64,000 bases of DNA from Prosapia bicincta. Its lineage: Eukaryota > Arthropoda > Insecta > Hemiptera > Cercopidae. Position numbers and translations under genes: made by a program. Below, piece by piece: positions 27,701 through 41,309 of this stretch (position 1 is its first letter; the number at the start of each line of letters is the position of its first letter). Where the stretch lies: contig JBAIZL010000007.1 in the NCBI GenBank assembly GCA_036971475.1, positions 29,396,447 through 29,460,446 of the forward strand, given 5' to 3'. The notes beneath the pieces were generated by a model. The model made no database searches. It was not told the DNA's origin and saw only the letters and a program-made list of their open reading frames with translations.

Positions 27701-29350
27701 AACCTCTAGATGCTTGTCTACCTCTTGATGACGTAATTATGGGACGTCTACAGAAAACGTGTTTGAATTTATTATATTCTCAAAAAACTAAACAGAGCTG
27801 AAGGGTTTGTAGAGCACTCATAATTAAGAAGGCTGAGGACGAGATAACCTCTAGATGGTTTTATACCTCTTATTGACGTAATCATGTGATGCCTACAGAA
27901 AACGTTTTTAGTATTATTATAATCTCAAAAAACCATACAGAGCTTAAGGGTTTGTAGAGCAGCCATAATTGGGAAGGCTGAGGACGAGGTAACCTCTACA
28001 TGCTTGTCTACCTTTTGATGACATAATCGTGTGATGCCTACAGAAAACGTGTTTGAATTTATTATAATCTCAAAAAACCAAACAGAGCTGAATGGTTTGT
28101 AGGGCACCCATAATTGGGAAGGCTGAGGACGAGATAACCTCTATATGCATGTCTACCTCCTGATGACGTAATTATGGAACGTCTACAAAAAACGTGTTAG
28201 AATTGTTTATAATTTCAGAAAACCTCACACAGCTGAAGGGTTTGTAGGGCACTCATAATTGGGAAGGCTGAGTATGAGATAACCTCTAGATGCTTGTTTA
28301 CCTCTTGATGGCGTAATCATGGGACGTCTACAGAAAACGTGTTTGGATTTATTATAATCTCAAAAACCAAACAGAGCTTAAGGGTTTGTAGAGCACCCAT
28401 AATTGGGAAGGCTGAGGACGAGATAACCTCTAGATGGTTTTATACCTCTTATTGACGTAATCATGTGATGCCTACAGAAAACGTGTTTAGTATTATTATA
28501 ATCTCAAAAAACCATACAGAGCTTAAGGGTTTGTAGAGCAGCCATAATTGGAAGGCTGAGGACGAGGTAACCTCTACATGCTTGTCTACCTTTTGATGAC
28601 ATAATCGTGTGATGCCTACAGAAAACGTGTTTGAATTTATTATAATCTCAAAAAACCAAACAGAGCTGAGTGGTTTGTAGGGCACCCATAATTGGGAAGG
28701 CTGAGGACGAGATAACCTCTATATGCATGTCTACCTCCTGATGACGTAATTATGGAACGTCTACAAAAAACGTGTTAGAATTGTTTATAATTTCAGAAAA
28801 CCTCACACAGCTGAAGGGTTTGTAGGGCACTCATAATTGGGAAGGCTGAGTATGAGATAAGCTCTAGATGCTTGTTTACTACTTGATGGCGTAATCATGG
28901 GACGTCTACAGAAAACGTGTTTGGATTTATTATATTTTCAAAAAACCTCACAGAGCTGAAGGGTTTGTAGAGCACTCATAATTGGGAAGGCTGAGGACGA
29001 GATAACCTCTAGATGCTTGTTTACCTCTTGATGACGTAATTATGGGACGTCTACAGAAAACGTTTTTGAATTTTTTATAGACTCAATAAAACAAACAGAG
29101 CTGAAGGGTTTGTAGAGCACTCATAATTGGGAAGGCTGAGGACGAGATGACCTATAGATGGTTGTCTACCTCTTGATGACGTAATCATGTTATGCCTACA
29201 GACAACATGTTTGGATATATTATAATCTCAAAAACCAAACAGAGCTGAAGAGTTTGTAGAGCACCCATAATTGGGAAGGCTGAGGACGAGATACCCTCTA
29301 GATGCTTGTCTACCTCTTGATGACGTAATCATGTGATGCCTACAGAAAAC

Positions 29351-29360
29351 GTGTGTGTGT
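29351..29360 (+). repeat. gt-dinucleotide expansion in U1
   Basis: The site reads acgtgtgtgtgtattt where related monomers read acgtgtgtggattt. It is a short slippage-type gain and marks the U1 end. Confidence 0.85.
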
Positions 29361-30274
29361 ATTTATTATAATCTCAAAAACCAAACAGAGCTTAAGGGTT
29401 TGTAGAGCACCCATAATTGGGAAGGCTGAGGACGAGATAACCTCTAGATGCTTGTCTATTTCTTGATAACGTAATCATGTGATGCCTACAGAAAATGTGT
29501 TTAGATTTATTATAATCTCATAAAAGAGCTGAAGGGTTTGTAGAGCACTCATAATTGGGAAGGCTGAGGACGAGGTAACCTGTAGATGCTTGTCTACCTC
29601 TTGATGACATAATCGTGTGATGCCTACTGAAAACGTGTTTGAATTTATTATAATCTCAAAAAACCAAACAGAGCTGAATGGTTTGAGGGGCACCCATAAT
29701 TGGGAAGGCTGAGGACGAGATAACCTCTATATGCATGTCTACCTCCTGATGACGTAATTATGGGACGTCTACAGAAAACGTGTTTGAATATATTATAATT
29801 TCAAAAAACATCACAGAGCTGAAGGGTTTGTAGAGCACTCATAATTGGGAAGGCTGAGGACGAGATAACCTCTAGATGCTTGTTTACCTCTTGATGTCGT
29901 AATCATGGGACGTCTAAAGAAAACCTGTTTGGATTTATTATAATCTCAACAAACCATACAGAGCTTAAAGGTCTGTAAAGCACTCATAATTGGGAAGGCT
30001 GAGGATGAGATAACCTCTAGATGCTTGTCTACCTCTTGATGACGTAATCATGTGATGCCTACAGATAACGTGTTTAGATTTATTATAATCTCATAAAAGA
30101 GCTGAAGGGTTTGTAAAGCACTCATAATTGGGAAGGCTGAGGACGAGATAACCTCTAGATGCTTGTCTACCTCTTGATGACGTAATCATGTGATGCCTAC
30201 AGAAAACGTGTGTGGATTTATTATAATCTCAAAAACCAAACAGAGCTTAAGGGTTTGTAGAGCACCCATAATTG

Positions 30275-31810
30275 GGAAGGCTGAGGACGAGATAACCTCT
30301 AGATGCTTGTCTACCTCTTGATGACGTAATCATGTGATGCCTACAGAAAACGTGTGTGGATTTATTATAATCTCAAAAACCAAACAGAGCTTAAGGGTTT
30401 GCAGGGCACCCATAATTGGGAAGACTGAGGACGAGATAACCTCTACATGCTTGTCTACTTCTTGATAACGTAATCATGTGATGCCTACAGAAAACGTGTT
30501 TAGATTTATTATAATCTCATAAAAGAGCTGAAGGGTTTGTAAAGCACTCATAATTGGGAAGGTAATTATGGGACGTCTACAGAAAACGTGTTTGAATTAA
30601 TTATAATTTCAAAAAACCTCACAGAGCTGAAGGGTTTGTAGAGCACTCATAATTGGGAAGGCTGAGGACGAGATAACCTCTAGATGCTTGTTTACCTCTT
30701 GATGGCGTAATCATGGGACGTCTACAGAAAACGTGTTTGGATTTATTATAATCTCAAAAACCAAACAGAGCTGAAGGGTTTGTAGAGCACCCATAATTGG
30801 GAAGGCTGAGGATGAGATAACCTCTAGATGCTTGTCTACCTCTTGATGACGTAATCATGTGATGGCTACAGAAAACGTGTTTGGATTTATTATAATCTCA
30901 AAAACCAAACAGAGCTGAAGGGTTTGTAGAGCACCCATAATTGGGAAAGCTGAGGATGAGATCACCTCTATATGCATGTCTACCTCTTGATGACGTAATT
31001 ATGGGACGTCTACAGAAAACGTGTTTGAATTTATTATAATTTCAAAAAACCTCACAGAGCTGAAGGGTTTGTAGAGCACTCATAATTGGGAAGGCTGAGG
31101 ACGAGATAACCTCTAGATGCTTGTTTACCTCTTGATGGCGTAATCATGGGACGTCTACAGAAAACCTGTTTGGATTTATTATAATCTCAACAAACCATAC
31201 AGAGCTTAAAGGTCTGTAAAGCACTCATAATTGGGAAGGCTGAGGATGAGATAACCTCTAGATGCTTGTCTACCTCTTGATGACGTAATCATGTGATGGC
31301 TACAGAAAACGTGTTTGGTTTTATTATAATCTCAAAAACCAAACAGAGCTAAAGGGTTTGTAGAGCACCCATAATTGGGAAGGCTGAGGATGAGATAACC
31401 TCTAGATGCTTGTCTACCTCTTGATGACGTAATCATGTGATGGCTACAGAAAACGTGTTTGGATTTATTATAATTTCAAAAACCAAACAGAGCTGAAGGG
31501 TTTGTAGAGCACCCATAATTGGGAAAGCTGAGGACGAGATCACCTCTATATGCATGTCTACCTCTTGATGACGTAATTATGGGACGTCTACAGAAAACGT
31601 TTTTGAATTTTTTATAGACTCAATAAAACAAACAGAGCTGAAGGGTTTGTAGAGCACTCATAATTGGGAAGGCTGAGGACGAGATGACCTATAGATGCTT
31701 GTCTACCTCTAGATGACGTAATCATGTTATGCCTACAGAAAACGTGTTTGGATATATTATAATCTCAAAAACCAAACAGAGCTGAAGAGGTTGTAGAGCA
31801 CCCATAATTG
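30275..31810 (+). repeat. 1,536-bp tandem repeat, copy 1 (inside U2)
   Basis: The copy starts at ggaaggctgagg and holds a 99-bp monomer at 30,544. It is followed in tandem by a copy at 31,811. I could see no convincing difference between the two over most of their length, so this is among the most recent duplications in the window. U1 has only one copy. Confidence 0.85.
30544..30642 (+). repeat. 99-bp deletion monomer, locus 2
   Basis: It has the same junction and flanks as locus 1, 5,847 bp downstream (U1 to U2). Confidence 0.9.
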
Positions 31811-33346
31811 GGAAGGCTGAGGACGAGATAACCTCTAGATGCTTGTCTACCTCTTGATGACGTAATCATGTGATGCCTACAGAAAACGTGTGTGGATTTA
31901 TTATAATCTCAAAAACCAAACAGAGCTTAAGGGTTTGCAGGGCACCCATAATTGGGAAGACTGAGGACGAGATAACCTCTACATGCTTGTCTACTTCTTG
32001 ATAACGTAATCATGTGATGCCTACAGAAAACGTGTTTAGATTTATTATAATCTCATAAAAGAGCTGAAGGGTTTGTAAAGCACTCATAATTGGGAAGGTA
32101 ATTATGGGACGTCTACAGAAAACGTGTTTGAATTAATTATAATTTCAAAAAACCTCACAGAGCTGAAGGGTTTGTAGAGCACTCATAATTGGGAAGGCTG
32201 AGGACGAGATAACCTCTAGATGCTTGTTTACCTCTTGATGGCGTAATCATGGGACGTCTACAGAAAACGTGTTTGGATTTATTATAATCTCAAAAACCAA
32301 ACAGAGCTGAAGGGTTTGTAGAGCACCCATAATTGGGAAGGCTGAGGATGAGATAACCTCTAGATGCTTGTCTACCTCTTGATGACGTAATCATGTGATG
32401 GCTACAGAAAACGTGTTTGGATTTATTATAATCTCAAAAACCAAACAGAGCTGAAGGGTTTGTAGAGCACCCATAATTGGGAAAGCTGAGGATGAGATCA
32501 CCTCTATATGCATGTCTACCTCTTGATGACGTAATTATGGGACGTCTACAGAAAACGTGTTTGAATTTATTATAATTTCAAAAAACCTCACAGAGCTGAA
32601 GGGTTTGTAGAGCACTCATAATTGGGAAGGCTGAGGACGAGATAACCTCTAGATGCTTGTTTACCTCTTGATGGCGTAATCATGGGACGTCTACAGAAAA
32701 CCTGTTTGGATTTATTATAATCTCAACAAACCATACAGAGCTTAAAGGTCTGTAAAGCACTCATAATTGGGAAGGCTGAGGATGAGATAACCTCTAGATG
32801 CTTGTCTACCTCTTGATGACGTAATCATGTGATGGCTACAGAAAACGTGTTTGGTTTTATTATAATCTCAAAAACCAAACAGAGCTAAAGGGTTTGTAGA
32901 GCACCCATAATTGGGAAGGCTGAGGATGAGATAACCTCTAGATGCTTGTCTACCTCTTGATGACGTAATCATGTGATGGCTACAGAAAACGTGTTTGGAT
33001 TTATTATAATTTCAAAAACCAAACAGAGCTGAAGGGTTTGTAGAGCACCCATAATTGGGAAAGCTGAGGACGAGATCACCTCTATATGCATGTCTACCTC
33101 TTGATGACGTAATTATGGGACGTCTACAGAAAACGTTTTTGAATTTTTTATAGACTCAATAAAACAAACAGAGCTGAAGGGTTTGTAGAGCACTCATAAT
33201 TGGGAAGGCTGAGGACGAGATGACCTATAGATGCTTGTCTACCTCTAGATGACGTAATCATGTTATGCCTACAGAAAACGTGTTTGGATATATTATAATC
33301 TCAAAAACCAAACAGAGCTGAAGAGGTTGTAGAGCACCCATAATTG
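31811..33346 (+). repeat. 1,536-bp tandem repeat, copy 2 (inside U2)
   Basis: This is the second tandem copy, with its 99-bp monomer at 32,080. After 33,346 the sequence goes on as U1 does after 25,963 (ggaaagctgagg, then atcaccg and atgcatgcc), which dates the duplication to after the U1/U2 split. Confidence 0.85.
32080..32178 (+). repeat. 99-bp deletion monomer, locus 3
   Basis: It has the same junction, 1,536 bp after locus 2, inside the second tandem copy. Confidence 0.9.
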
Positions 33347-34272
33347 GGAAAGCTGAGGACGAGATCACCGTTATATGCATGCCTACCTCTTGATGACGTA
33401 ATTATGGGACGTCTACAGAAAACGTTTTTGAATTTTTTATGATCTCAATAAAACAAACAGAGCTGACGGGTTTGTAGAGCACTCATAATTGGGAAGGCTG
33501 AGGACGAGATGACCTATAGATGCTTGGCTACCTCTTGATGACGTAATCATGTTATGCCTACAGACAACATGTTTGGATATATTATAATCTCAAAAACCAA
33601 ACAGAGCTGAAGAGTTTGTAGAGCACCCATAATTGGGAAGGCTGAGGACGAGATACCCTCTAGATGCTTGTCTACCTCTTGATGACGTAATCATGTGATG
33701 CCTACAGAAAACGTGTGTGGATTTATTATATTCTCAAAAACCAAACAGAGCTTAAGGGTTTGTAGAGCACCCATATTTGGGAAGGCTGAGGACGAGATAA
33801 CCTCTAGATGCTTGTCTATTTCTTGATAACGTAATCATGTGATGCCTACAGAAAATGTGTTTAGATTTATTATAATCTCATAAAAGAGCTGAAGGGTTTG
33901 TAGAGCACTCATAATTGGGAAGGCTGAGGACGAGATGACCTCTAGATGCTTGTCTACCTCTTGATGACGTAATCATGTTATGCCTACAGAAAACGTGTTT
34001 GGATTTATTATAATCTCAAAAACCAAACAGAGCTGAAGAGTTTGTAGAGCACCCATAATTGGGAAAGCTGAGGACGAGATCACCTCTATATGCATGTCTA
34101 CCTCTTGATGACGTAATTATGGGACGTCTACAGAAACGTTTTTGAACTTTTTTAAATCTCAATAAAACAACCAGAGCTGAAGGGTTTGTAGAGCACTCAT
34201 AATTGGGAAGGCTGAGGACGAGATAACCTCTAAATGCTTGTCTACCTCTTGATGACCTAATCATGTGATGCC

Positions 34273-34562
34273 TACAGAAAACGTGTTTAGATTTATTATA
34301 ACCTCAAAAAACCAAACAGAGCTGAAGGGTTTGTAGAGCCCCCATAATTGGGAAGGCTGAGGATGAGATAACCTCTAGATGCTTGTCTACCTCTTGATGA
34401 CGTAATCATGTGATGCATACAGAAAACGTGTTTAGATTTATTATAACCTCAAAAAACCAAACAGAGCTGAAGGGTTTGTAGAGCCCCCATAATTGGGAAG
34501 GCTGAGGATGAGATAACCTCTAGATGCTTGTCTACCTCTTGATGACGTAATCATGTGATGCA
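34273..34562 (+). repeat. Single-monomer tandem duplication (145 bp x 2)
   Basis: Two adjacent copies share the uncommon gagcccccataattggg and tataacctc. The first follows gatgcctacag and the second gatgcatacag. This adds two monomers relative to the matching place in U1 (offset rises from 7,383 to 7,673). Confidence 0.75.
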
Positions 34563-36530
34563 TACAGAAAACGTGTGTGGATTTATTATAATCTCAAAAA
34601 CCAAACAGAGCTTAAGGGTTTGTAGAGCACCCATAATTAGGAAGGCTGAGGACGAGATAACCTCTAGATGCTTGTCTACTTCTTGATAACGTAATCATGT
34701 GATGCCTACAGAAAACGTGTTTAGATTTATTATAATCTCATAAAAGAGCTGAAGTGTTTCTAAAGCACTCATAATAGAGAAGGCTGAGGACGAGATAACC
34801 TCTAGATGCTTTTATACCTCTTAATGACGTAATCATGTGATGCCTACAGAAAACGTGTTTAGATTTTTTATAATCTCAAAAAACCATACACAGCTTAAGG
34901 GTTTCTAGAGCACCCATGATTGGAAGGCTGATGACGAGCTAACCTCTACATGCTTGTCTACCTCTTGATGACATAATCGTGTGATGCCTACAGAAAACGT
35001 GTTTGGATATATTATAATCTCAAAAACCAAACAGAGCTGAAGAGTTTGTAGAGCACCCATAATTGGGAAAGCTGAGGACGAGATCACCGCCATATGCATG
35101 TCTACCTCTTGATGACGTAATTATGGGACGTCTACAGAAAACGTTTTTGAATTTTTTATAATCTCAATAAAACAAACAGAGCTGACGGGTTGGTAGAGCA
35201 CTCATAATTGAGAAGGCTGAGGACGAGGTAACCTCTAGATGCTTGTCTACCTCTTGATGACGTAATTATGGTATGCCTACAGAGAACGTGTTTGGATTTA
35301 CTATAACCTCAAAAACCATACTGAGCTTAAAGGTTTGTAAAGCACTCATAATTGGGAAGGCTGAGGACGAGATAACCTCTAGATGCTTGTTTACCTCTTG
35401 ATGGCGTAATCATGGGACGTCTACAGAAAACGTGTTTGGATTTATTATAATCGCAACAAACTATACAGAGCTTAAAGTCTGTAAAGCACTCATAATTGCG
35501 AAGGCTGAGACCGAGATAACCTCTAGTTGCTTATCTACCTCTTGATGACGTAATCATTGGATGCCTACAGAAAACGTGTTTAGATTTATCATAATCTCAA
35601 AAAACCATACACAGCTTAAGGGTTTGTAGAGCACCCATAATTGGAAGGCTGAGGACGAGCTAACCTCTACATGCTTGTCTACCTCCTGATGACGTAATTA
35701 TGGGACGTCTACAGAAAACGTGTTTTTAATTTATTATAATCTCAACAAACTATTCAGAGCTTAAAGGTCTGTAAAGCACTCATAATTGCGAAGGCTGATG
35801 ACGAGATAACCTCTAAATGCTTATCTACCTCTTGATGACGTAATCATTGGATGCCTACAGAAAACCTATTTAGATTTATTATAATCTCAAAAAACCAAAC
35901 AGAGCTGAAGGGTTTGTAGAGAACCCATAATTGGGAAGGCTGAGAATGAGATAACCTCTAGATGCTTGTCTACCTCTTGATGACGTAATCATTTTATGCC
36001 TACAGAAAACGTGTTTGGATTTATTATAATCTCAAAAACCAAACAGAGCTGAAGGGTTTGTAGAGCACCCATAATTGGGAAAGCTGAGGACGAGATCACC
36101 TCTATATGCATGTCTACCTCTTGATGACGTAATTATGGGACGTCTACAGAAAACGTTTTTGAATATTTTATAATCTCAATAAAACAAACAGAGCTGAAGG
36201 GTTTGTAGAGCACTCATAATTGGGAAGGCTGAGGACGAGATAACCTCTAGATGCTTGTCTACCTCTTGATGACGTAATCATGTTATGCCTACAGAAAACG
36301 TGTTTGGATTTATTATAACCTTAAAAAACATACTGAACTTAAAGGTTTGTAAAGCACTCATAATTGGGAAGGCTGAGGACGAGATAACCTCTAGATGCTT
36401 GTCTACCTCTTGATGACGTAATTATGGGACGTCTACAGAAAACGTGTTTGAATTTATTATATTCTCAAAAAACTAAACAGAGCTGAAGGGTTTGTAGAGC
36501 CCTCATAATTAAGAAGGCTGAGGACGTGAT

Positions 36531-36820
36531 AACCTCTAGATGGTTTTATACCTCTTATTGACGTAATCATGTGATGCCTACAGAAAACGTGTTTAGTATT
36601 ATTATAATCTCAAAAAACCATACAGAGCTTAAGGGTTTGTAGAGCAGCCATAATTGGGAAGGCTGAGGACGAGATAACCTCTAGATGGTTTTATACCTCT
36701 TATTGACGTAATCATGTGATGCCTACAGAAAACGTGTTTAGTATTATTATAATCTCAAAAAACCATACAGAGCTTAAGGGTTTGTAGAGCAGCCATAATT
36801 GGGAAGGCTGAGGACGAGGT
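36531..36820 (+). repeat. Perfect monomer duplication (145 bp x 2)
   Basis: The monomer with gatggttttatacctc, gtttagtattatt and gagcagcc occurs twice in direct succession with period 145, and I saw no difference between the copies. The matching place in U3 (44.6 kb) has one copy, shown by the offset dropping from 8,080 to 7,935. Confidence 0.85.
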
Positions 36821-38382
36821 AACCTCTACATGCTTGTCTACCTTTTGATGACATAATCGTGTGATGCCTACAGAAAACGTGTTTGAATTTATTATAATCT
36901 CAAAAAACCAAACAGAGCTGAATGGTTTGTAGGGCACCCATAATTGGGAAGGCTGAGGACGAGATAACCTCTATATGCATGTCTACCTCCTGATGACGTA
37001 ATTATGGAACGTCTACAAAAAACGTGTTAGAATTGTTTATAATTTCAGAAAACCTCACACAGCTGAAGGGTTTGTAGGGCACTCATAATTGGGAAGGCTG
37101 AGTATGAGATAACCTCTAGATGCTTGTTTACCTCTTGATGGCGTAATCATGGGACGTCTACAGAAAACGTGTTTGGATTTATTATAATCGCAACAAACTA
37201 TACAGAGCTTAAAGGTCTGTAAAGCACTCATAATTGCGAAGGCTGAGGACGAGATAACCTCTAGTTGCTTATCTACCTCTTGATGACGTAATCATTGGAT
37301 GCCTACAGAAAACGTGTTTAGATTTATCATAATCTCAAAAAACCATACACAGCTTAAGGGTTTGTAGAGCACCCATAATTGGAAGGATGAGGACGTGCAA
37401 ACCTCTACATGCTTGTCTACCTCCTGATGACGTAATTATGGGACGTCTACAGAAAACGTGTTTGAATTTATTATAATTTCAGAAAACCTCACAGAGCTGA
37501 AGGGTTTGTAGAGCACTCATAATTGGGAAGGCTGAGAACGAGATAACCTCTAGATGCTTGTTTACGTCTTGATGGCGTAATCATGGGACGTCTACAGAAA
37601 ACGTGTTTTTAACTTATTATAATCTCAACAAACTATTCAGAGCTTAAAGGTCTGTAAAGCACTCATAATTGCGAAGGCTGAGGACGAGATAACCTCAAAA
37701 TGCTTATCTACCTCTTGATGACGTAATCATTGGATGCCTACAGAAAACGTGTTTAGATTTATTATATTCTCAAAAAACCAAACAGAGCTGAAGGGTTTGT
37801 AGAGAACCCATAATTGGGAAGGCTGAGGATGAGATAACCTCTAGATGCTTGTCTACCTCTTGATGACGTAATCATTTTATGCCTACAGAAAACGTCTTTG
37901 GATTTATTATAATCTCAAAAACCAAACAGAGCTGAAGGGTTTGTAGAGCACCCATAATTGGGAAAGCTGAGGACGAGATCACCTCTATATGCATGTCTAC
38001 CTCTTGATGACGTAATTATGGGACGTCTACAGAAAACGTTTTTGAATTTTTTATAATCTCAATAAAACAAACAGAGCTGAAGGGTTTGTAGAGCACTCAT
38101 AATTGGAAAGGCTGAGGACGAGATAACCTCTAGATGCTTGTCTACCTCTTGATGACGTAATCATGTTATGCCTACAGAAAACGTGTTTGGATTTATTATA
38201 GCCTCAAAAAACCATACTGACCTTAAAGGTTTGTAAAGCACTCATAATTGGGAAGGCTGAGGACGAGATAACCTCTAGATGCTTGTCTACCTCTTGATGA
38301 CGTAATTATGGGACGTCTACAGAAAACGTGTTTGAATCTATTATATTCTCAAAAAACTAAACAGAGCTGAAGGGTTTGTAGA

Positions 38383-38526
38383 GCACTCATAATTGGGAAG
38401 GCTGAGGACGAGATAACCTCTAGATGCTTGTCTACCTCTTGATGACGTAATCATGTGATGCCTACAGAAAACGTGTTTGGATTTATTATAATCTCAAAAA
38501 CCAAACAGAGCTTAAGGGTTTGTAGA
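38383..38526 (+). repeat. Representative class I monomer (144 bp)
   Basis: This is a typical copy of the commonest class. It carries tctaga (an XbaI site) near base 37, then tgacgtaatcatgtgatgcc across bases 61-80, cgtgtttggattt, and ctcaaaaacc with five A. The core has two overlapping short dyads: atga/tcat around cgtaa, and atca/tgat around tg. Variants differ at the first bases (gcactcat or gcacccat), at gagctgaag or gagcttaag, and at tgtgatgcc, tgttatgcc or tgtgatggc. Class is assigned from bases 65-80 only; the rest of the monomer recombines freely between classes. Confidence 0.9.
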
Positions 38527-39484
38527 GCACCCATAATTGGGAAGGCTGAGGACGAGATAACCTCTAGATGGTTTTATACCTCTTATTGACGTAATCATGT
38601 GATGCCTACAGAAAACGTGTTTAGTATTATTATAATCTCAAAAAACCATACAGAGCTTAAGGGTTTGTAGGGCACCCATAATTGGAAGGCTGAGGACGAG
38701 GTAACCTCTACATGCTTGTCTACCTTTTGATGACATAATCGTGTGATGCCTACAGAAAACGTGTTTGAATTTATTATAATCTCAAAAAACCAAACAGAGC
38801 TGAGTGGTTTGTAGGGCACCCATAATTGGGAAGGCTGAGGACGAGATAACCTCTATATGCATGTCTACCTCCTGATGACGTAATTATGGAACGTCTACAA
38901 AAAACGTGTTAGAATTGTTTATAATTTCAGAAAACCTCACACAGCTGAAGGGTTTGTAGGGCACTCATAATTGGGAAGGCTGAGTATGAGATAAGCTCTA
39001 GATGCTTGTTTACTACTTGATGGCGTAATCATGGGACGTCTACAGAAAACGTGTTTGGATTTATTATATTTTCAAAAAACCTCACAGAGCTGAAGGGTTT
39101 GTAGAGCACTCATAATTGGGAAGGCTGAGGACGAGATAACCTCTAGATGCTTGTTTACCTCTTGATGACGTAATTATGGGACGTCTACAGAAAACGTTTT
39201 TGAATTTTTTATAGACTCAATAAAACAAACAGAGCTGAAGGGTTTGTAGAGCACTCATAATTGGGAAGGCTGAGGACGAGATGACCTATAGATGCTTGTC
39301 TACCTCTTGATGACGTAATCATGTTATGCCTACAGACAACATGTTTGGATATATTATAATCTCAAAAACCAAACAGAGCTGAAGAGTTTGTAGAGCACCC
39401 ATAATTGGGAAGGCTGAGGACGAGATACCCTCTAGATGCTTGTCTACCTCTTGATGACGTAATCATGTGATGCCTACAGAAAAC

Positions 39485-39494
39485 GTGTGTGTGT
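39485..39494 (+). repeat. gt-dinucleotide expansion in U2
   Basis: It is the same variant 10,134 bp downstream of the U1 copy, which confirms the U1/U2 correspondence. Confidence 0.85.
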
Positions 39495-41309
39495 ATTTAT
39501 TATAATCTCAAAAACCAAACAGAGCTTAAGGGTTTGTAGAGCACCCATAATTGGGAAGGCTGAGGACGAGATAACCTCTAGATGCTTGTCTATTTCTTGA
39601 TAACGTAATCATGTGATGCCTACAGAAAATGTGTTTAGATTTATTATAATCTCATAAAAGAGCTGAAGGGTTTGTAGAGCACTCATAATTGGGAAGGCTG
39701 AGGACGAGGTAACCTGTAGATGCTTGTCTACCTCTTGATGACATAATCGTGTGATGCCTACTGAAAACGTGTTTGAATTTATTATAATCTCAAAAAACCA
39801 AACAGAGCTGAATGGTTTGAGGGGCACCCATAATTGGGAAGGCTGAGGACGAGATAACCTCTATATGCATGTCTACCTCCTGATGACGTAATTATGGGAC
39901 GTCTACAGAAAACGTGTTTGAATATATTATAATTTCAAAAAACATCACAGAGCTGAAGGGTTTGTAGAGCACTCATAATTGGGAAGGCTGAGGACGAGAT
40001 AACCTCTAGATGCTTGTTTACCTCTTGATGTCGTAATCATGGGACGTCTAAAGAAAACCTGTTTGGATTTATTATAATCTCAACAAACCATACAGAGCTT
40101 AAAGGTCTGTAAAGCACTCATAATTGGGAAGGCTGAGGATGAGATAACCTCTAGATGCTTGTCTACCTCTTGATGACGTAATCATGTGATGGCTACAGAA
40201 AACGTGTTTGGTTTTATTATAATCTCAAAAACCAAACAGAGCTGAAGGGTTTGTAGAGCACCCATAATTGGGAAGGCTGAGGATGAGATAACCTCTAGAT
40301 GCTTGTCTACCTCTTGATGACGTATTCATGTGATGGCTACAGAAAACGTGTTTGGATTTATTATAATCTCAAAAACCAAACAGAGCTGAAGCGTTTGTAG
40401 AGCACCCATAATTGGAAAAGCTGAGGACGAGATCACCTCTATATGCATGTCTACCTCTTGATGACGTAATTATGGGACGTCTACAGAAAACGTTTTTGAA
40501 TTTTTTATAGACTCAATAAAACAAACAGAGCTGAAGGGTTTGTAGAGCACTCATAATTGGGAAGGCTGAGGACGAGATGACCTATAGATGCTTGTCTACC
40601 TCTTGATGACGTAATCATGTTATGCCTACAGACAACATGTTTGGATATATTATAATCTCAAAAACCAAACAGAGCTGAAGAGTTTGTAGAGCACCCATAA
40701 TTGGGAAGGCTGAGGACGAGATACCCTCTAGATGCTTGTCTACCTCTTGATGACGTAATCATGTGATGCCTACAGAAAACGTGTGTGGATTTATTATAAT
40801 CTCAAAAACCAATCAGAGCTTAAGGGTTTGTAGAGCACCCATAATTGGGAAGGCTGAGGACGAGATAACCTCTAGATGCTTGTCTATTTCTTGATAACGT
40901 AATCATGTGATGCCTACAGAAAATGTGTTTAGATTTATTATAATCTCATAAAAGAGCTGAAGGGTTTGTAGAGCACTCATAATTGGGAAGGCTGAGGACG
41001 AGATGACCTCTAGATGCTTGTCTACCTCTTGATGACGTAATCATGTTATGCCTACAGAAAACGTGTTTGGATTTATTATAATCTCAAAAACCAAACAGAG
41101 CTGAAGAGTTTGTAGAGCACCCATAATTGGGAAAGCTGAGGACGAGATCACCTCTATATGCATGTCTACCTCTTGATGACGTAATTATGGGACGTCTACA
41201 GAAACGTTTTTGAACTTTTTTAAATCTCAATAAAACAAACAGTGCTGAAGGGTTTGTAGAGCACTCATAATTGGGAAGGCTGAGGACGAGATAACCTCTA
41301 AATGCTTGT

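Larger units (their letters stand above)
24214..30060 (+). repeat. Superunit U1 (5,847 bp)
   Basis: The sequence from acagaaaacgtgtttag at 24,214 recurs at 30,061 (offset 5,847). Markers in order are the 99-bp monomer, ggttttattataatc, tctagatgacg, gacaacatg, gaaacgttttt, attagg, catgattgg, gatggttttatac, and the expanded gt run. U2 repeats these in the same order with extra monomers. A 99-bp monomer and the gacaacatg copies make U1 easy to recognise. Confidence 0.85.
30061..40194 (+). repeat. Superunit U2 (10,134 bp, expanded copy of U1)
   Basis: U2 repeats U1 with the offset rising 5,847, 7,383, 7,673, 8,685, 8,830 and 10,134. The steps are +1,536, +290, +1,012, +145 and +1,304, together 4,287, exactly the length difference. 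All are close to whole-monomer sums. The first step is a visible tandem duplication; the 145-bp step is a duplicated monomer at 36,531-36,820. The last about 1.7 kb (38,464-40,189) matches 28,330-30,055 without a break. Confidence 0.85.
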
